Both the position numbers and the translations under genes were made by a program. Positions 46,215 through 58,252 of a DNA stretch of 64,000 nt are shown in pieces. This stretch comes from Flaccisagitta enflata. Its lineage: Eukaryota > Chaetognatha > Sagittoidea > Aphragmophora. The notes under the pieces were generated by a model. That model was given only the letters and a program-made list of their open reading frames with translations. It ran no database searches and was not told the origin of the DNA. The stretch's first letter is position 1; the number at the start of each line of letters is the position of its first letter. Location: contig OZ231127.1 of NCBI GenBank assembly GCA_965153355.1, positions 100,936,001 to 101,000,000 on the forward strand, given 5' to 3'.

Positions 46215-46915
46215 TTTCATCAGCAATTATGAGCCGCCAGTAAATCAGCTTGATTTTAAGGTCCCAGATTTTACTGTTTTTCTGTTTTGAGTTTCTATTT
46301 TGAAACAGGAACTTAAGAAATGTTTCAATGAAAGTTCGCGCAAATATTTAAAGTTTTCCTTAGCCAATGGTATCTTTGGAATTGATTTACAATAAGAAAC
46401 AAAATGCGCAACTGAGTACCACATTTAGCTACTTTTGTTTATATCGCTTTTTCAGAACTGGCGACTCGTTTTTGCTGATGTTTTTGCTGATGTAGATAGT
46501 ACTTAGTTTATTAAAATTATGTTTTTTACTTTGCTTGCCTAACAGTCATGCTTATCTCTTGATTTGCAAATTGGCTATTTTGATAATGATAAATCTGAAT
46601 TTGGTTGTTTGGATAACAAGTTATTTCTAAATTTTTTTTTTTAGTGATATTGTATTGTACCAGAAATATAATTGATTCATTCATTTACTGGCAAGAGTAA
46701 AACATCTGGCAACTTTTTTTTGTTTTTACCAACTATATTTTTTTTATTTTCTTATCATTTCTAAATCTATACCCAAAGGTTTTCATATAAGTATTATAGC
46801 TTTACTTTTCCATTTGAAAAATATTCACTTAGTCAGAATTCTTGTGAATCAAGTACTATTGAAATTGAAGTTCTTTTATGTTATAGGATTAGATAAAATA
46901 ATGTAGGCATTATAT
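46215..46915. other. No gene recognised
   Basis: A/T-rich single-copy DNA; no supported signal. Confidence 0.35.
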
Positions 46916-47190
46916 AGTGGATGTGGTAATGCAAGTGGAAGCGGAAGCGGAAGTGGCAGCGGAAGCGGAAGCGGAAGCAGAAGCGGAAGCGGAAAAAAAA
47001 ATGAAATGGAAGCGAAAGCGGAAGTGGAAGCTTAAGAAATTTTTGAATTGGAAGTGGAAGCGGAAGCGAAAAAAAAATTAAATGGAAGCGGAAGCGGAAG
47101 CGGAAGCGGAAGCGGAAGCGGAAGCGAAAAAGATTTTGAAAATGGAAGGGGAAGCGGTCCAAAAATTTGGCGCTTCCACATCACTTCCCC
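46916..47190 (-). mobile_element. GS element (GGAAGC array)
   Basis: Left GTGGATGTGGTAATGCAAG (eroded) and right GGCGCTTCCACATCACTT enclose GGAAGC hexamers with A-runs. A GBc end (GACCATCTAACGCTTTTGCA) follows at once. Confidence 0.65.
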
Positions 47191-47385
47191 TGACCATCTA
47201 ACGCTTTTGCAACTATTGCCAGGGGCTTATGGGAGCCAAAATTTTTGGGGAAGCCAGCTCTAATTTGTGTCCCAACAAATTTTGTGTCATAATGAAAACT
47301 AGTGAGTTCTTTAAAAACATAGATTTAAATTGCTTCCCCTGCTTCCCCTTCAAATACGCCTCTGACTATTACCTTTTTTGTGTGT

Positions 47386-47438
47386 TCACCGCTCCTTCCC
47401 CCACATGCAACTGCGGTAGCCATTTACCCAGTCTTGTT
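47386..47438 (-). mobile_element. HTa head fragment
   Basis: CCCACATGCAACTGCGGTAG and CCATTTACCCAGTCTTGTTT match the complement of the HTa head (ACAAGGCCGGATACACGGCTACC) with changes. Confidence 0.5.
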
Positions 47439-47818
47439 TTTATTGACTCTCTGGAACTGCTCCGGCCCAATGCCCGACTGTCCCCGACTTTTCCCTTCAT
47501 AGGGCTTGTTGCAATCTTTGAGCTTTTGAGTCATTTAAGATGCATATGGCCGACAACTGAATTATCGTTTTTAGCATAAGGAGGTTTTCCCTGCCATGAA
47601 CAGTGCATCTGGAAGTGAGAATCTAAATGGTGTTCGTAGCAACCTCTACAAATTCCAGTGCCTTCCAAAATCTAGGATTCGCACAGTTTACGTCGAGATG
47701 AGAGGATTGTTGAATTCCTCAACGGCGATGATACCAGGTTATTCAAACTTATTCAAGCATCACAAAAAACAAGCCCAACAGGCCAACAGTCGCGTGCTCC
47801 ATTACACCAGCTACACTA

Positions 47819-48262
47819 CTTTATGCACTACAACTTCATACTACAACCTCATACTACACCTTCATACTACAACTTCATACTACAACTTCATACTACAACT
47901 TCATACTACAACTTCATACTACAACTTCAAACTACAACTTCATACTACAACTTCATACTACAACTTCATACTACAACTACATACTACAACTACATACTAC
48001 AACTACAACTATATACCACAACTACATACTATTACTACATACTACAACTACATACAACAACTACATACTACAACTACATACTAAGACTACATACTACAAC
48101 TACATACATACAACGACATACTACAACTACATACTACAACTACATACTACAACTACAACTATATACCACAACTACATACTACAACTACATACTACAACTA
48201 CATACTACAACTACATACTACAACTACATACTACAACTACATACTACAACTACATAATACAA
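47819..48262. repeat. 12-bp minisatellite CATACTACAACT
   Basis: About 36 units, first CATACTACAACTT then CATACTACAACTA, with local CAACTATATAC variants. Tyr/Thr-rich frames here are not genes. Confidence 0.95.
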
Positions 48263-48368
48263 CAGTCATAAAGGGTACCGCTCGATCAGAGAATAGAAAT
48301 ACTGGAACTCCGGAAATCGTTTTATATCATTACCCAATCAAATGCCAAGAATTGAGGAATATAAAAAG

Positions 48369-48672
48369 CAGGGGTGTATATTCTTGAGTTGCTTTTGATT
48401 TCCCCCCCCCCCCTGCCTTTGATTTTCTTCCCCGCAACGCGTCACGTCGCATTTTTATATCCATGATTTTCTTCCCCATATAGCAATAAAACTATGTAGT
48501 TAAGGTTTAAATAGTGTTAAATTGTGTTTTACTAATTGAGTTTTATGATTTGGTACTGTAAAAAGTTGTATTTTCCCCTAATTTCCTTTTTTTCTCTTTT
48601 TTCCCCTTTTCATATCTTTCCCCATCTCCAGACCCTTTGATTTTTTTCCCAACTCAAGAATATACAGGCCTG
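48369..48672. mobile_element. hAT-like MITE, intact, 8-bp target duplication
   Basis: Ends CAGGGGTGTATATTCTTGAG and CTCAAGAATATACAGGCCTG are inverted, with 16 perfect bases inside. ATAAAAAG is duplicated at 48361-48368 and 48673-48680. The body has TTTGATTTTCTTCCCC and CAGACCCTTTGATTTTTTTC. Related to 9703-11190. Confidence 0.9.
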
Positions 48673-48680
48673 ATAAAAAG

Positions 48681-49139
48681 CTTGATTCGGTTTGAGAAGG
48701 ACCTCTTCTTATCGGAAAATTCCTCTTATTATTTCCTCATACAGTCCAACAGTCCATCAGTTGCTATACCAAGCTAGCTATTCTCTACTTGGTGGCTACG
48801 TGGACGTAGTTAATTTCTACACGAACACCAACCTCGAAGATCTAACACTACCAACGATTAATGATTGGGGAAGAAAATGATAGGGAAAAAAAACTCCTCA
48901 AAATAAAAAAAATTTACTCGAAAAGAAACGTAAAACATATAACTCAACGTCATTCAAATCCTTAAAACACTCAAAATCGAGATTTTCTTTCATCTATAAT
49001 CCATCATTCCTTTCAACTCTCGCCGAAAGTACGAGAGAAATGAGAAAAGAGTCCTTTCTCATCGGGCCGTACTGACTTTTCGTCAGTCGGACCTTACGTC
49101 CACAGGAATCGCGAACCCGCGGCCGTGTTTAGGAGTTCT
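48681..49139. other. No gene recognised
   Basis: It contains a short GC-richer segment at about 49030-49130 with two small hairpins (GAGAAAAGAGTCCTTTCTC and TACTGACTTTTCGTCAGT). Function unknown. Confidence 0.35.
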
Positions 49140-49510
49140 TCTCAAAATAACAAAAATACCCAAAAGTAGCCAAAATACTCAAAAATACCCAAAATACCCA
49201 AAAATGCCAAAAAATACTTAAAAATACCTAAAAACACCTAATAGTACCCAAAAGTACCTAAAGTACCCTAAAGTACCCTAAACTACCCTAAAGTACCCCA
49301 ACGTACCCTAAAGTACCCTAAAGTACCCACAGTATCTCAAGTACTCTAAAGTACCCTTAAGTACCTTAATGTACCCTAATGTACCCTAAAGTACATCAAT
49401 CTTTTTGAATACCTTTAAAACCTTTAAGTACCCTAAAGTACTCAAAAGTACCCAAAAGTACCCTGAAGTACCCAAAAATATCCAAAAGTACCCTTAAGTA
49501 CCTTTAAATA
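49140..49510. repeat. 10-bp minisatellite AAAGTACCCT
   Basis: Starts as AAAATACCCA and drifts to AAAGTACCCT, with later decay. Confidence 0.9.
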
Positions 49511-49713
49511 ACTTAAATTACTCTTAAATGTTAGAATTTTAACAATATTTCTTACCGACCTACCGAACTACCAACACAGCAAGATCAAGAGTCGCGTGCA
49601 CGCGACTAAAAAAAGAAAAATTCACGACCAAAAAATGCTTTTCGTTCAGAATGAGTCATACCTGGCATCCTAGGCCCGGCCATGTGCATCGATCAACAAA
49701 AGACTTGAGAAAC

Positions 49714-49715
<2 letters not shown>

Positions 49716-49770
<55 letters not shown>
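49716..49770. repeat. (GA)n microsatellite
   Basis: About 25 GA units. An HTb-like head (AACAAGACCAACTCCTATAA) follows at about 49775. Confidence 0.95.
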
Positions 49771-49773
<3 letters not shown>

Positions 49774-50154
49774 AAACAAGACCAACTCCTATAAGGCGCG
49801 TGCGTTTGATCCCCGTATCAGGTTATTTACTTCAGTGATCTCTGAGATAACGTGTATGACCTGAGAATGATAATTTCTATAAAGAATGATGAAACAAATT
49901 AAAAAGTGTGAAAAGAAAGTTGCGTACGTCCTATTATCTAATAAACGGACAAATTGAAGGAACGACTGACTGACGCTCTGGACAAGGCCAAGAGATGTCC
50001 AATAAGTGCGTCCTCTTTTGATGAAAGATAATACAGGGTGTACCAACTCCGTTGTAACATAAAGAATCGATGTATCTCAGCTTCTAAAGAAAATAATTCA
50101 ATTCTGAAAAAAGTTCTAGAGAACTTTTGAAAAATGATTTTCGCCTGTTAAGAG

Positions 50155-51021
50155 AACAAGGCCAATACATATAAGTCGCTTGCGAGACTTACTTAATTAC
50201 ATAATCGCATACACGCTGTATTTTGTCTAAGAACACTGTTTATAAGAACATCAGCCTCAGATTTGGTGAAGAAATAAGAACATCCTAAGAACATGCTCAG
50301 GCTCAGATTTTAGCATGAATATATCATAAAGTACACTTTGATATTTTTTTTTAAAGTAAGCAGTCAAAAAAAGTTGTTCAGAATCCTCCAACCTAATTAG
50401 TTCAACCAGTTACCTTTATCATTCACATTTTTTTTAATTTCATAACTTATAAAAACAAAAAAATTGCATGGACCAAAAATATGAATAAACAGCAACTATG
50501 ATTAAGAATCTTAAATGCGATAAAATAAGAACAGGTTAAGAATGTTTGAACCTAAAAGTTGGCTAGAAAATAAGAACGCTGAGCCTCAACTGTGTTCTTA
50601 TAAAAAACATGGCGTGTAACTAAAATAACTTTCATTGAACTTAATTGACTTAAGATAACTGAAAATGATTTAAATGACCTAAAATGAGTTAAAATATTGA
50701 ATAACCTAAATTGACTTTAATTGACCCAAAATGACATAAGTGACTTATATCACTTAGACAGACTTAAATTGACTCAAAATGACATAAACTGACTTGAATT
50801 GACCTAAAATCACTAAAATGACTAAAATTGTAAAAATGACTCAAATGACTCAAATTGACTTAAAATGACGTAAAATGACTAAAAATGACATAATTGACTT
50901 AATATGACTTGATAGGAATAAAATGAATAAAAAAAGTGAAATGTGACCGACCAACTGACCGACGAACAAACGAACGGACGGACAAAGCGGAGTATAGAGA
51001 TGCGTAGCACACGACTAAAAA
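50155..51021 (+). mobile_element. HTb element, long
   Basis: Head AACAAGGCCAATACATATAA and AGTCGCTTGCGAGACTTA, unique DNA to about 50630, AATGACTTAAATTGACT array, GTGAAATGTGACCGACC, GGACGGACAAAGCGG, and an eroded tail GATGCGTAGCACACGACTAA. Confidence 0.8.
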
Positions 51022-51415
51022 TATGGGAGGTTACTAGAAGTCATGAAAAAAAAAAGCTTGAGAATGAAGGCCTTTTTACCATAAGTTTGCCATTTTCTAT
51101 TGATTTTTCATGAAATATCTCTTTGTACAGCTCTGATTTCTTAACTATTTGACAAAACATGCGTAGTTGAATTATGACAGATAATTAATGTAGATGAAGC
51201 AAAGTAAAACAAAAATTCACATCCTTTCTATAAGATACTGGGAGAATTATTGATATCATTCCTATAAAAATTGAGTTTTTTTTTATAATGGTTAGGAAGA
51301 GAAATTGCAAAAACTTAATTATTATGAAGTTGTTCTTAAGCAGTAATGGCGGCTATCACCGACTGAAAAAAATTGTAAGTGGTATTATGTTGAAGACGAT
51401 CTTGAGTGAAAAAAA
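51022..51415. other. No gene recognised
   Basis: A/T-rich DNA inside the TA-flanked element. No transposase motifs were found. Confidence 0.35.
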
Positions 51416-51640
51416 ACAAGGCCGGATACATGGCTACCTTAGTCATGTGCGGGTGGGCAGGGGCAGTATTTGAGTTACTAAAGCACTTAGGCAAGTGCAG
51501 TGAGGCTAAAGACCACAAAAACATAAAAAAAGAAAAATGGTGACCGACCAACCAACCAACCAACCAACCGACCGACTGACCAACCAACCGACCAACCAAC
51601 CGACGGACGGACAAAGCGGGTGTAGAGTCGCAGCACACAC
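51416..51640 (+). mobile_element. HTa element, tail damaged
   Basis: ACAAGGCCGGATACATGGCT, GTCATGTGCGGGTGGGCAGG, GACCAACCAACC repeats, GGACAAAGCGGGTGTAGAGT, then only CGCAGCACACAC instead of a hairpin. Confidence 0.75.
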
Positions 51641-51698
51641 AAAAGAGAGAGATGAGAGAGAGAGAGAGAGAGAAGGAGACAAAATCAGGTGTAAAAAA

Positions 51699-51844
<146 letters not shown>

Positions 51845-51867
51845 ATGGTTACTCTCATTAATGAGAA

Positions 51868-51950
51868 AACAAGGCCAGATACAAGGAAGGTCAAATTGTG
51901 TAATAGTGGATATACTGACCAACCAATGGACCAACCAACCAACCAGTAAG
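51868..51950 (+). mobile_element. HTa element, tail missing
   Basis: AACAAGGCCAGATACAAGGA and GACCAACCAATGGACCAACC, then unrelated DNA containing TTTGGGACCAATTGC and TTTAGAAATGGGAGC (about 52350-52400) of the TA-foldback motif. Confidence 0.55.
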
Positions 51951-52752
51951 CTTGCTCAAATCTGTATGTTTACAAAAGGTGAGTCCTTCCTTTTTTAGAC
52001 TCCACATCAAGTTTCATGCAGATTGATTGACAATATCTGAATTTATGCTTGTTTTTTAAATTTTGATAAAGGTTCCATTTGCATACAGAAAAAGAAAAAG
52101 AATAAAAAATTCATAACTCGAAAAGTATTGGTCCGACAGCGCTCTGCTTTGTTCCAGAAGGTGTAAAAAAGTTACTTCTTTCACCCTGTATCAATTTCAA
52201 CCCCAGCCACGGGCGAGCCTAGTTGCTCCTCAACTAGCTCACAACTCCTCGAGCAAAAATGGAAACAATTAATTCCTAAGCGAAACTCAAAAACCGAAAA
52301 ACGATTTTTTCCAAATAAAGGCCATAAACTACCGCTAAAAATCATTAATTTGGGACCAATTGCAGCTCTGTAGCTCAACTGGTTTAGAAATGGGAGCTTC
52401 TTGAAGAAATAGTGTCAATGAGCAATAACATCCAAATTTGCTCCACAAGAAATAGCTTCATTACTTTTGGTTGAGAATGTGACTAATCAATTTTCTTTGC
52501 ATGAGCAAAAATTGTTTTCCAAGAGCTCCTTGGAAGCTTTGTCAGAGTTAAATAATCTTCCTTAGAAGCTGAGATATAATGATTCTTTGTGTTACAACTG
52601 AGTTGGTACACCCTGTAGAAAAGAAAAGAGAGGATGAAATCAAGAGAAAACCCTTAAAATTGCGTCAAGAAATTTTCTCGTTATGGACAGACCTACTTAC
52701 ATACATACCTACAGACACAGCCTCTTGTAGAGACGCGAGGACGCACCTAAAA

Positions 52753-53664
52753 TGCCTGTTATAGAGTGGTATGTTCGCGACGAAGAATAGATCTGGGTCC
52801 ACATACGATAGTGCATGTTAGAATGACTTGGTAAAGGGAAAACCACCGCGTTGGATATATTGCCAATATCCCGACAGAATATAAGTCGCTCCTGCGCGTC
52901 CACTTAAGTATATCTCGTTATAAGCACTCAAGCAATTTTAAAACATTTTCATTTTGTAATCAGGACCCCCTGATTTTCCTACAGAAATAAATAACTTTGT
53001 CGTCACACTCTCAAATCTAAAAAACAATATGCTACCAAAACATTTTGTTTGTTTGCTTTTCTTCTTTCTTTTATGTTTTCGTGTTTTTTGAAGAAAAAAA
53101 ATTATCGTAAGGGGAAAAAATTACAGTAGATGTAGTCTAGATCTGGAAATACGAGGGAGCTCATATCCAGGCCTGATTTTAGTGATTTTTTTGACTGAGC
53201 CAGTCGGGCTCGCCTCCCCCATTTTGACAGAGCCCGACAGGAAAACCATGAGCCCGATAAAAATGTTATGTCAAATTTTACTATCATATCAGCCTAGATT
53301 CCTAATAGTAGCTACTGGTTATATGATGCAGTGATAAAATAATCACTACTTCGATGATTCAGTCAGTGAAAAAATCGAAAAACAACTTAAAGCTTGTTGT
53401 TTTTTTCAAAAAATTTACTCAATCAGCTTGAGTGCTTTAAATCCATCCCGATGGGAGAGAGCCATCCGGGCTCAGAGCTTGCAAAATATGAGGGTCCGAG
53501 AGCAAAATGGAGAGCATCGGGCTCGCGGGCTTGCTCTAAAATCAGGCCTGCTCATATCCTGAGTATCGGTGTAATGAGGAGACTGATATTTTATTTATAT
53601 AACATATAGACAACAAAAGGTTGACGATGGAGGGCGGTATCCCCCTATGGCTTATCATAAGAAA
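52753..53664. other. No gene recognised
   Basis: Two matching blocks (GAGCCCGACAGG near 53230 and CGGGCTCGCGGGC near 53520, with AAAATCAGGCCTG) suggest a degenerate palindrome around 53160-53565. No coding support. Confidence 0.4.
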
Positions 53665-53907
53665 AAAAGGCCAACACCTTACAGTCGCTTGCGGTCATAG
53701 GACAATCAGACTGAAGACTAAAAGACCAAGAGACTAAAAGTAAATTGACTTAAAATGACTTTAGAATTACTTGAAATGACTAAAAATGACTTGAAATGAC
53801 GTCAAATGGCAAAAAAAAGTTAAGCGATATGGACCAACAGACCGACAGACTCACAGACGGACAGATGGACAGAGCAGGTCATAGAGTCGCGTGCACGCAA
53901 CTAAAAA
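53665..53907 (+). mobile_element. HTb element, complete but diverged
   Basis: AAAAGGCCAACACCTTACAGT, AATGACTTTAG array, GTTAAGCGATATGGACC, GGACAGATGGACAGAGC, and tail AGTCGCGTGCACGCAACTAA. Confidence 0.75.
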
Positions 53908-54235
53908 CCATGGTAAAACTTCTCTGATTTTGATGGTGGCAATACATTCCTTCATCTAGCAGCTCCTAAAAAACTTTCCAAATGGGGACAATGTTTTCTA
54001 TTTTGTTTATCATGAAAAAGATTTTGAAATTTCTAGAAAACAGAAGGAAGTGAGAAAACTACCTACTTCTTTTTTATTCATTTTGACAATAATCATGTAA
54101 AATTCATGATGGTTTTGAAAATGGATCATTAAAGAAAATGTTCAGTTAAGTCAACAGTGAAAAAACGCAACTGAAACAAAGAATGTCAATTTAAGAACAT
54201 TTTTCTGGGATCTGGAATAAAGAAGTATGAAAACT

Positions 54236-54362
54236 AGGGAAGTGGAAGTGGTCAATTTTCATGCCAATTTCACCGCTTCCGCTTCCGCTTCCATTTTACA
54301 GTAAACATACTAGTAGCTCTCCAATCCTTCAAATTGGAAGCTGTCAATCGCTTCCACATTCC
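54236..54362 (-). mobile_element. GS element, short
   Basis: AGGGAAGTGGAAGTGGTCAA at the left and ATCGCTTCCACATTCCTA at the right, with CGCTTCCGCTTCCATTTTAC inside. It is the inverse counterpart of 33004-33126. Confidence 0.65.
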
Positions 54363-54788
54363 TAATGAAAATTATAGTAAATATCATCCAATTAACCCAA
54401 AAATTGAACTTGTTTTAGAGGACATACAATCTAATTTTCCCCCTAAATTTTGTAGCAATTGGACTAAATCTTCTACCAATTTTTCAAATGACTATTTAAT
54501 GAGATGCGGGGCCTGCATTGTGGGCAGACCAGAAAATGAGTAGTCTTATTCAAATCACTGTAGCTTCCAAAGCATTTAAGCTAAGAATGTCAGACATGAC
54601 TCAAATGAATGATCTTTCGAAGATTTTCCTGACATCACCAATTTTAATCCATTTTTCTTACGTTAAAGTCCAGAAGAAAGGTTTAAAAAATCTGCAATTT
54701 TTGGTGTCCCCAAGGTTATGTTGTATGTTGTATATTCAGTACTTTTCAACTGAATACAGAAAATTTTGGTAAAATCATCTGGGATATT

Positions 54789-55076
54789 GAAACATTATTT
54801 CCAAGCAATTTTCATGTTCCTTTTGCATAATTAGAGCATGATCTCACTGGAAAATCGATTTGGACTTGATCTAGGTATTCCGCAATCAATGCATAAGTTG
54901 AATAGAATGCCTATGGAAGAAATTTTTCTTATGACTACTAAGTACTATCAATTCTATACAAATAGAGCATTGATTACGGAATGCCTAGATCAAGTCCAAA
55001 TCGATTATACAACAAGACTGGACTTTAACTATGCAGATGGAACATGAAAAGTGCTTGGAAATAGTGTTTCATTTGA
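54789..55076. repeat. Foldback repeat, 290 bp
   Basis: GACTTGATCTAGGTATTCCG and CGGAATGCCTAGATCAAGTC are inverted. Outer parts pair as GAAACATTATTTCCAAGCA with GCTTGGAAATAGTGTTTC. The flanks 54363-54788 and 55077-55313 show nothing further. Confidence 0.8.
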
Positions 55077-55313
55077 ATGCCAAAATTGAGCCTACTCTAA
55101 TACCCAGGAGCAATTCTACTGACTCCCCCCCTTTTAGGATGAATTTGGCTCAAAATTTAGATTACCTCCGCCATCTCACCATGCACACTAGGGTCCAACA
55201 AAAATTTTTGCTGCCTACGAGCAAAATTTTTGAAACAGTTCCTGCTTACAAAATTTGCGCAAAATTTTTTCCACTGTATTATACCTTTATATTCAGATAA
55301 ATGCATTAGATGC

Positions 55314-55782
55314 ATTAGATGGTCAACAGTACCCGCGCCATGCCTAAGTAGGTTGTGAATGAAGTTGGAGGAGGAAGCAAAGCAGCGGCCCCAAAGGGGT
55401 CAATGACCAATGCTTTCAGATATGCGTAAATTTCTCCTTGTCTTTCTCCTTCTCCGTATCCCCCCCCCCCCCATGAGACCCAAATCCCAAGTCTCGTTGC
55501 TCAAGGCTGGGATTTGGGCCTTGAGGCTAGGATTTGGGCGTTGAGGATGGGATTTGGGCCTCAAGGATGGGATTTGGGCCTCAAGGTTGGGATTTGAGCC
55601 TTTACACTGGGATTTGGGCCCCGAGGCTAGGATTTGGGCCTTGAGGTTGGGATTTGGGCCTCGGGACTTGGATTTAGGCCTCATGGGGGGGAGGGTACGA
55701 AGAAGGAGAAGAAGGAGGAGAAATTTCTGCATATGTGAAAGTATAGGTCATCGACCCCTTCAGGGCCACTGCCCAAAAGGGC
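55314..55782 (+). mobile_element. GBc element, complete
   Basis: ATTAGATGGTCAACAGTACC, GCAGCGGCCCCAAAGGGGTC, CCAATGCTTTCAGATATGCG, GGGATTTGGGCCTTGAGGCT array, then inverted CATATGTGAAAGTATAGGTC and GGGCCACTGCCC. Confidence 0.85.
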
Positions 55783-56036
55783 AGATATCAGGCTTGTGCG
55801 GGCAGATTTCAGGTCTGAGAAGGCAGATTCCAGGTCTGGGAAGGCGATCTCAAGCCTGAGGGGGATGATTTCAAGCCTGAGGGGGCGGATTTGAGGCATG
55901 AGAGGGCTGATTTTGGAGCTGAGAGAGCTGATTTGAGGCCTGGGAGGGGGATGAGTGGACATACAGACATACAAACGAAAGTCCTTCTGTGTTCTACAGA
56001 ACTGCGTCCCCTTTGAGGCTGCAGCCAAAAAATATC
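55783..56036. mobile_element. GBb right half
   Basis: GCAGATTTCAGGTCTGAGAA units then GAAAGTCCTTCTGTGTTCTA and an eroded GC box (GAGGCTGCAGCC). The left end is missing or was replaced by the GBc element. Confidence 0.65.
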
Positions 56037-56065
56037 TCCTCAGCAAATAAAAGAGGCCAAAACCA

Positions 56066-56577
56066 GCTGCCAAGGGCTATATGTGGTCAGCAATACCCTT
56101 TGCCCTGTTTTGCATGATTGTGAATTGGAGTGAGAGGAAGCAGGGCAGCGGCCCCAAAGGGGCCGAAGTCCTATAAAACACAGAGGGACTTTTGTTCATT
56201 CTTTTGTCCATTCATCCATCCATCCATTCCACCCATACTCTCCCAGGACTGAAATCTGCCCTCCCAGACCTGAAATTTACCCCCTCAGGCCTGAAATCTG
56301 CCCTCTCAGGCTTGTAATCTGTCCCTATAGGCCCTTATCCTGCCCTCACTGATTCAAGGCCTGAGAGGGTAGATTTTAGGCCTCAGAGGGAAGATTTATG
56401 GCCAGATTTCAAGCCTGAGAAGGCATATTTCAGACCTGAGAGTGCATATCTCAGGCCTGAGAGCGCAGATTTCAGGCCTCAGAGGGCCTGGGGGGGATGG
56501 ATGGACGAACGGACAAACGAACAAATGAAAGTCTAATGTGTTCTACTGGACATCGGCCCTTTGGGACCACTGCCCAA
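56066..56577 (+). mobile_element. GBb element, complete
   Basis: Head GCTGCCAAGGGCTATATGTG, GC box, AAGTCCTATAAAACACAGAG, inverted-type array (CCTGAAATCTGCCCTCTCAG then CAGATTTCAGGCCT), and an eroded right end. Confidence 0.8.
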
Positions 56578-57297
56578 TAAGTAAACTTTCCACCAATGCC
56601 AATCTTTCAAAAAAAATGTGTTATTGTCTTTTCTTTTGCTCACATCGTAGAGGAAAGTAACTAAGTTCATAGGAAAACTATAAGATGATATGACTTGCAG
56701 TGAGTCACCCGGTAGATCCCAGCAAAAATTCCATTCCCAGGCTGTCATGACTTTTGTTATGTCAAGAAGATCAGAGTCATTCCTCAAGGCACAATCAAAA
56801 ACTCATCAATCAATCAAAAAAAAAAAAAGAAATTTGAAATCCTTCTCAAAACATATTCCAGTTGACAAAATAAGAAGATTAAACAGAGACGGAAAGTTGA
56901 GGAAACCTGATGTCCCCTCTTATTCTGACTAGACTCTTTTTCACTTTTACTTTCTTCCCTTGACCTCACAGAATTAAAAAAAATCAAAATCTTAGACAGA
57001 GAGACGCGAATGCCAACACAACCTTTTGGAAAGTAAAAAGTTACCGAAATGAAGAAAAATTAGAAAAAAGAAATAAAAAAGCAGCGGCAAAATCATAAAC
57101 GAGATAAGACTAAAACAGAAACCATTGTGAGACATCGCAGAATTGATTATCTTCATCTTCATCGCAATAATGTTTATGATGGCTCCGTTTTTTCAACTTG
57201 AATAATCTCCCGTCATCGTTTTTTTTATACAAAAACTCGAAAACGTAAGAAGAAAAAGAAAAAAAAAAACAAAGAAAGAAAAAACAAAACAAAAATC
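56578..57297. other. Upstream region of the gene at 57298
   Basis: Single-copy DNA. 57230-57297 is very A-rich with AAAAAC runs and would be the 5' leader. No TATA box was seen. Confidence 0.4.
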
Positions 57298-58071
57298 ATG
57301 AAGTTCCAAAAATTTGTGGCGATTTGTTTTTTCTGTATCGGTGCCTTGTTTTCGATCGTCGACATTGGAAGTGACTCGTATCTTGCTTACCAATATTGGA
57401 ACAACAGCTATTATCGAAGCTATAAACATTGCTTAGAATATCGAAGCGACTACTGGCGCTCCGTAAATGATATGATAAACGAAGAGTACATATACCCCTT
57501 CGATATTGGTTCTGAGGCCCGTGGTTTTCTCATAGATAATGAGGATGTGTTGATGATCGACCCGAAAACACTGAGACAGAGCTACTGCAAAAATTGGAAG
57601 GAGAAATATCAAGACGCCGTAAACCAAACGAACTATAACGACTGTATGAACATTTTCATGAAAGGCCTTTCGACGGAGAAGCTCTGGGAATTAGACAGAA
57701 TGACAGAGGGAAGTTTATTCATAACTTTTACATTAGAAGATGATGAGGTTGAATGGATGAAGGCTGAATGCGGCACAAAAAAGATTTCTGCATCTGAATG
57801 TATGCGCAATTTTGAGACGAGCTACACATTGGAGGAGTGGGACCATAACCCGATAGGAATATCGTTTGAATATCGATCATATATACCCGACTGGAAATTG
57901 GAGTGGATGGAGGCATACTGTAACTACAGAGAACGTAGACATCCCAACTTGGATGCAAGCTCAAATATCGATGATACAGATGCTTTCAAAACAGCTGTCT
58001 ATAAAAATGAGCAAGACTGTTTTGACCGTTACGCTATGAACATACACCTTAAATACATGCAACCTGGTTAG
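57298..58071 (+). CDS. Cysteine-rich membrane-anchored protein, first exon
   Basis: 257 codons from ATG after an A-rich leader. Residues 6-21 form a hydrophobic segment (signal anchor or transmembrane). VDIGSDSYLAYQYW follows, which resembles the first membrane segment of XK-related scramblase-like proteins. The rest is a probably extracellular domain with cysteines at 45, 97, 116, 158, 168, 208 and 241. W-x4-C pairs (W153-C158, W203-C208) suggest a loosely repeated unit. Sequons lie at N35 and N109. The frame closes with CCTGGTTAG; CCTG/GTTAGA could be a splice donor at 58066, so more exons may follow. An HTa element lies 28 bp downstream. Family assignment is tentative. Confidence 0.65.
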   Translation: MKFQKFVAICFFCIGALFSIVDIGSDSYLAYQYWNNSYYRSYKHCLEYRSDYWRSVNDMINEEYIYPFDIGSEARGFLIDNEDVLMIDPKTLRQSYCKNWKEKYQDAVNQTNYNDCMNIFMKGLSTEKLWELDRMTEGSLFITFTLEDDEVEWMKAECGTKKISASECMRNFETSYTLEEWDHNPIGISFEYRSYIPDWKLEWMEAYCNYRERRHPNLDASSNIDDTDAFKTAVYKNEQDCFDRYAMNIHLKYMQPG

Positions 58072-58098
58072 ATCAAAGTTTTACTCTCTTGGAAAAAA

Positions 58099-58252
58099 AC
58101 AAGGCCGGATACACGGCCATCAGTTGCGGACGGGTGGGCAGGGGCGGAAATGCGCGTTTTCCCACTTTTCGACTCAATGGTTACGGACGGACCAACTGAC
58201 GGATCGACGGACGGCAAAGCCTCTTATAGAGTTGCGTGTCCGCAATTAAAAA
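58099..58252 (+). mobile_element. HTa element, complete
   Basis: ACAAGGCCGGATACACGGCC, TTGCGGACGGGTGGGCAGGG, GGACGGACCAACTGACGG, and tail CTCTTATAGAGTTGCGTGTC closing to CGCAATTAAAAA. The tail mixes HTc (CTCTTATA) and HTa traits. Confidence 0.85.

Larger units (their letters stand above)
47766..49613 (+). mobile_element. Possible long HT element with three internal inserts or arrays
   Basis: The left part AACAAGCCCAACAGGCCAACA then GTCGCGTGC looks like an HT head. The right part CCAACACAGCAAGATCAAGA and AGTCGCGTGCACGCGACTAA is an HT tail. Between are the 12-bp and 10-bp arrays and a hAT-like MITE. The link between the two ends is inference. Confidence 0.4.

Noticed and set aside
47596-48257. 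Tyr/Thr-rich protein
   Set aside because: Encoded by the CATACTACAACT minisatellite; the preceding unique part is short and has no domain.
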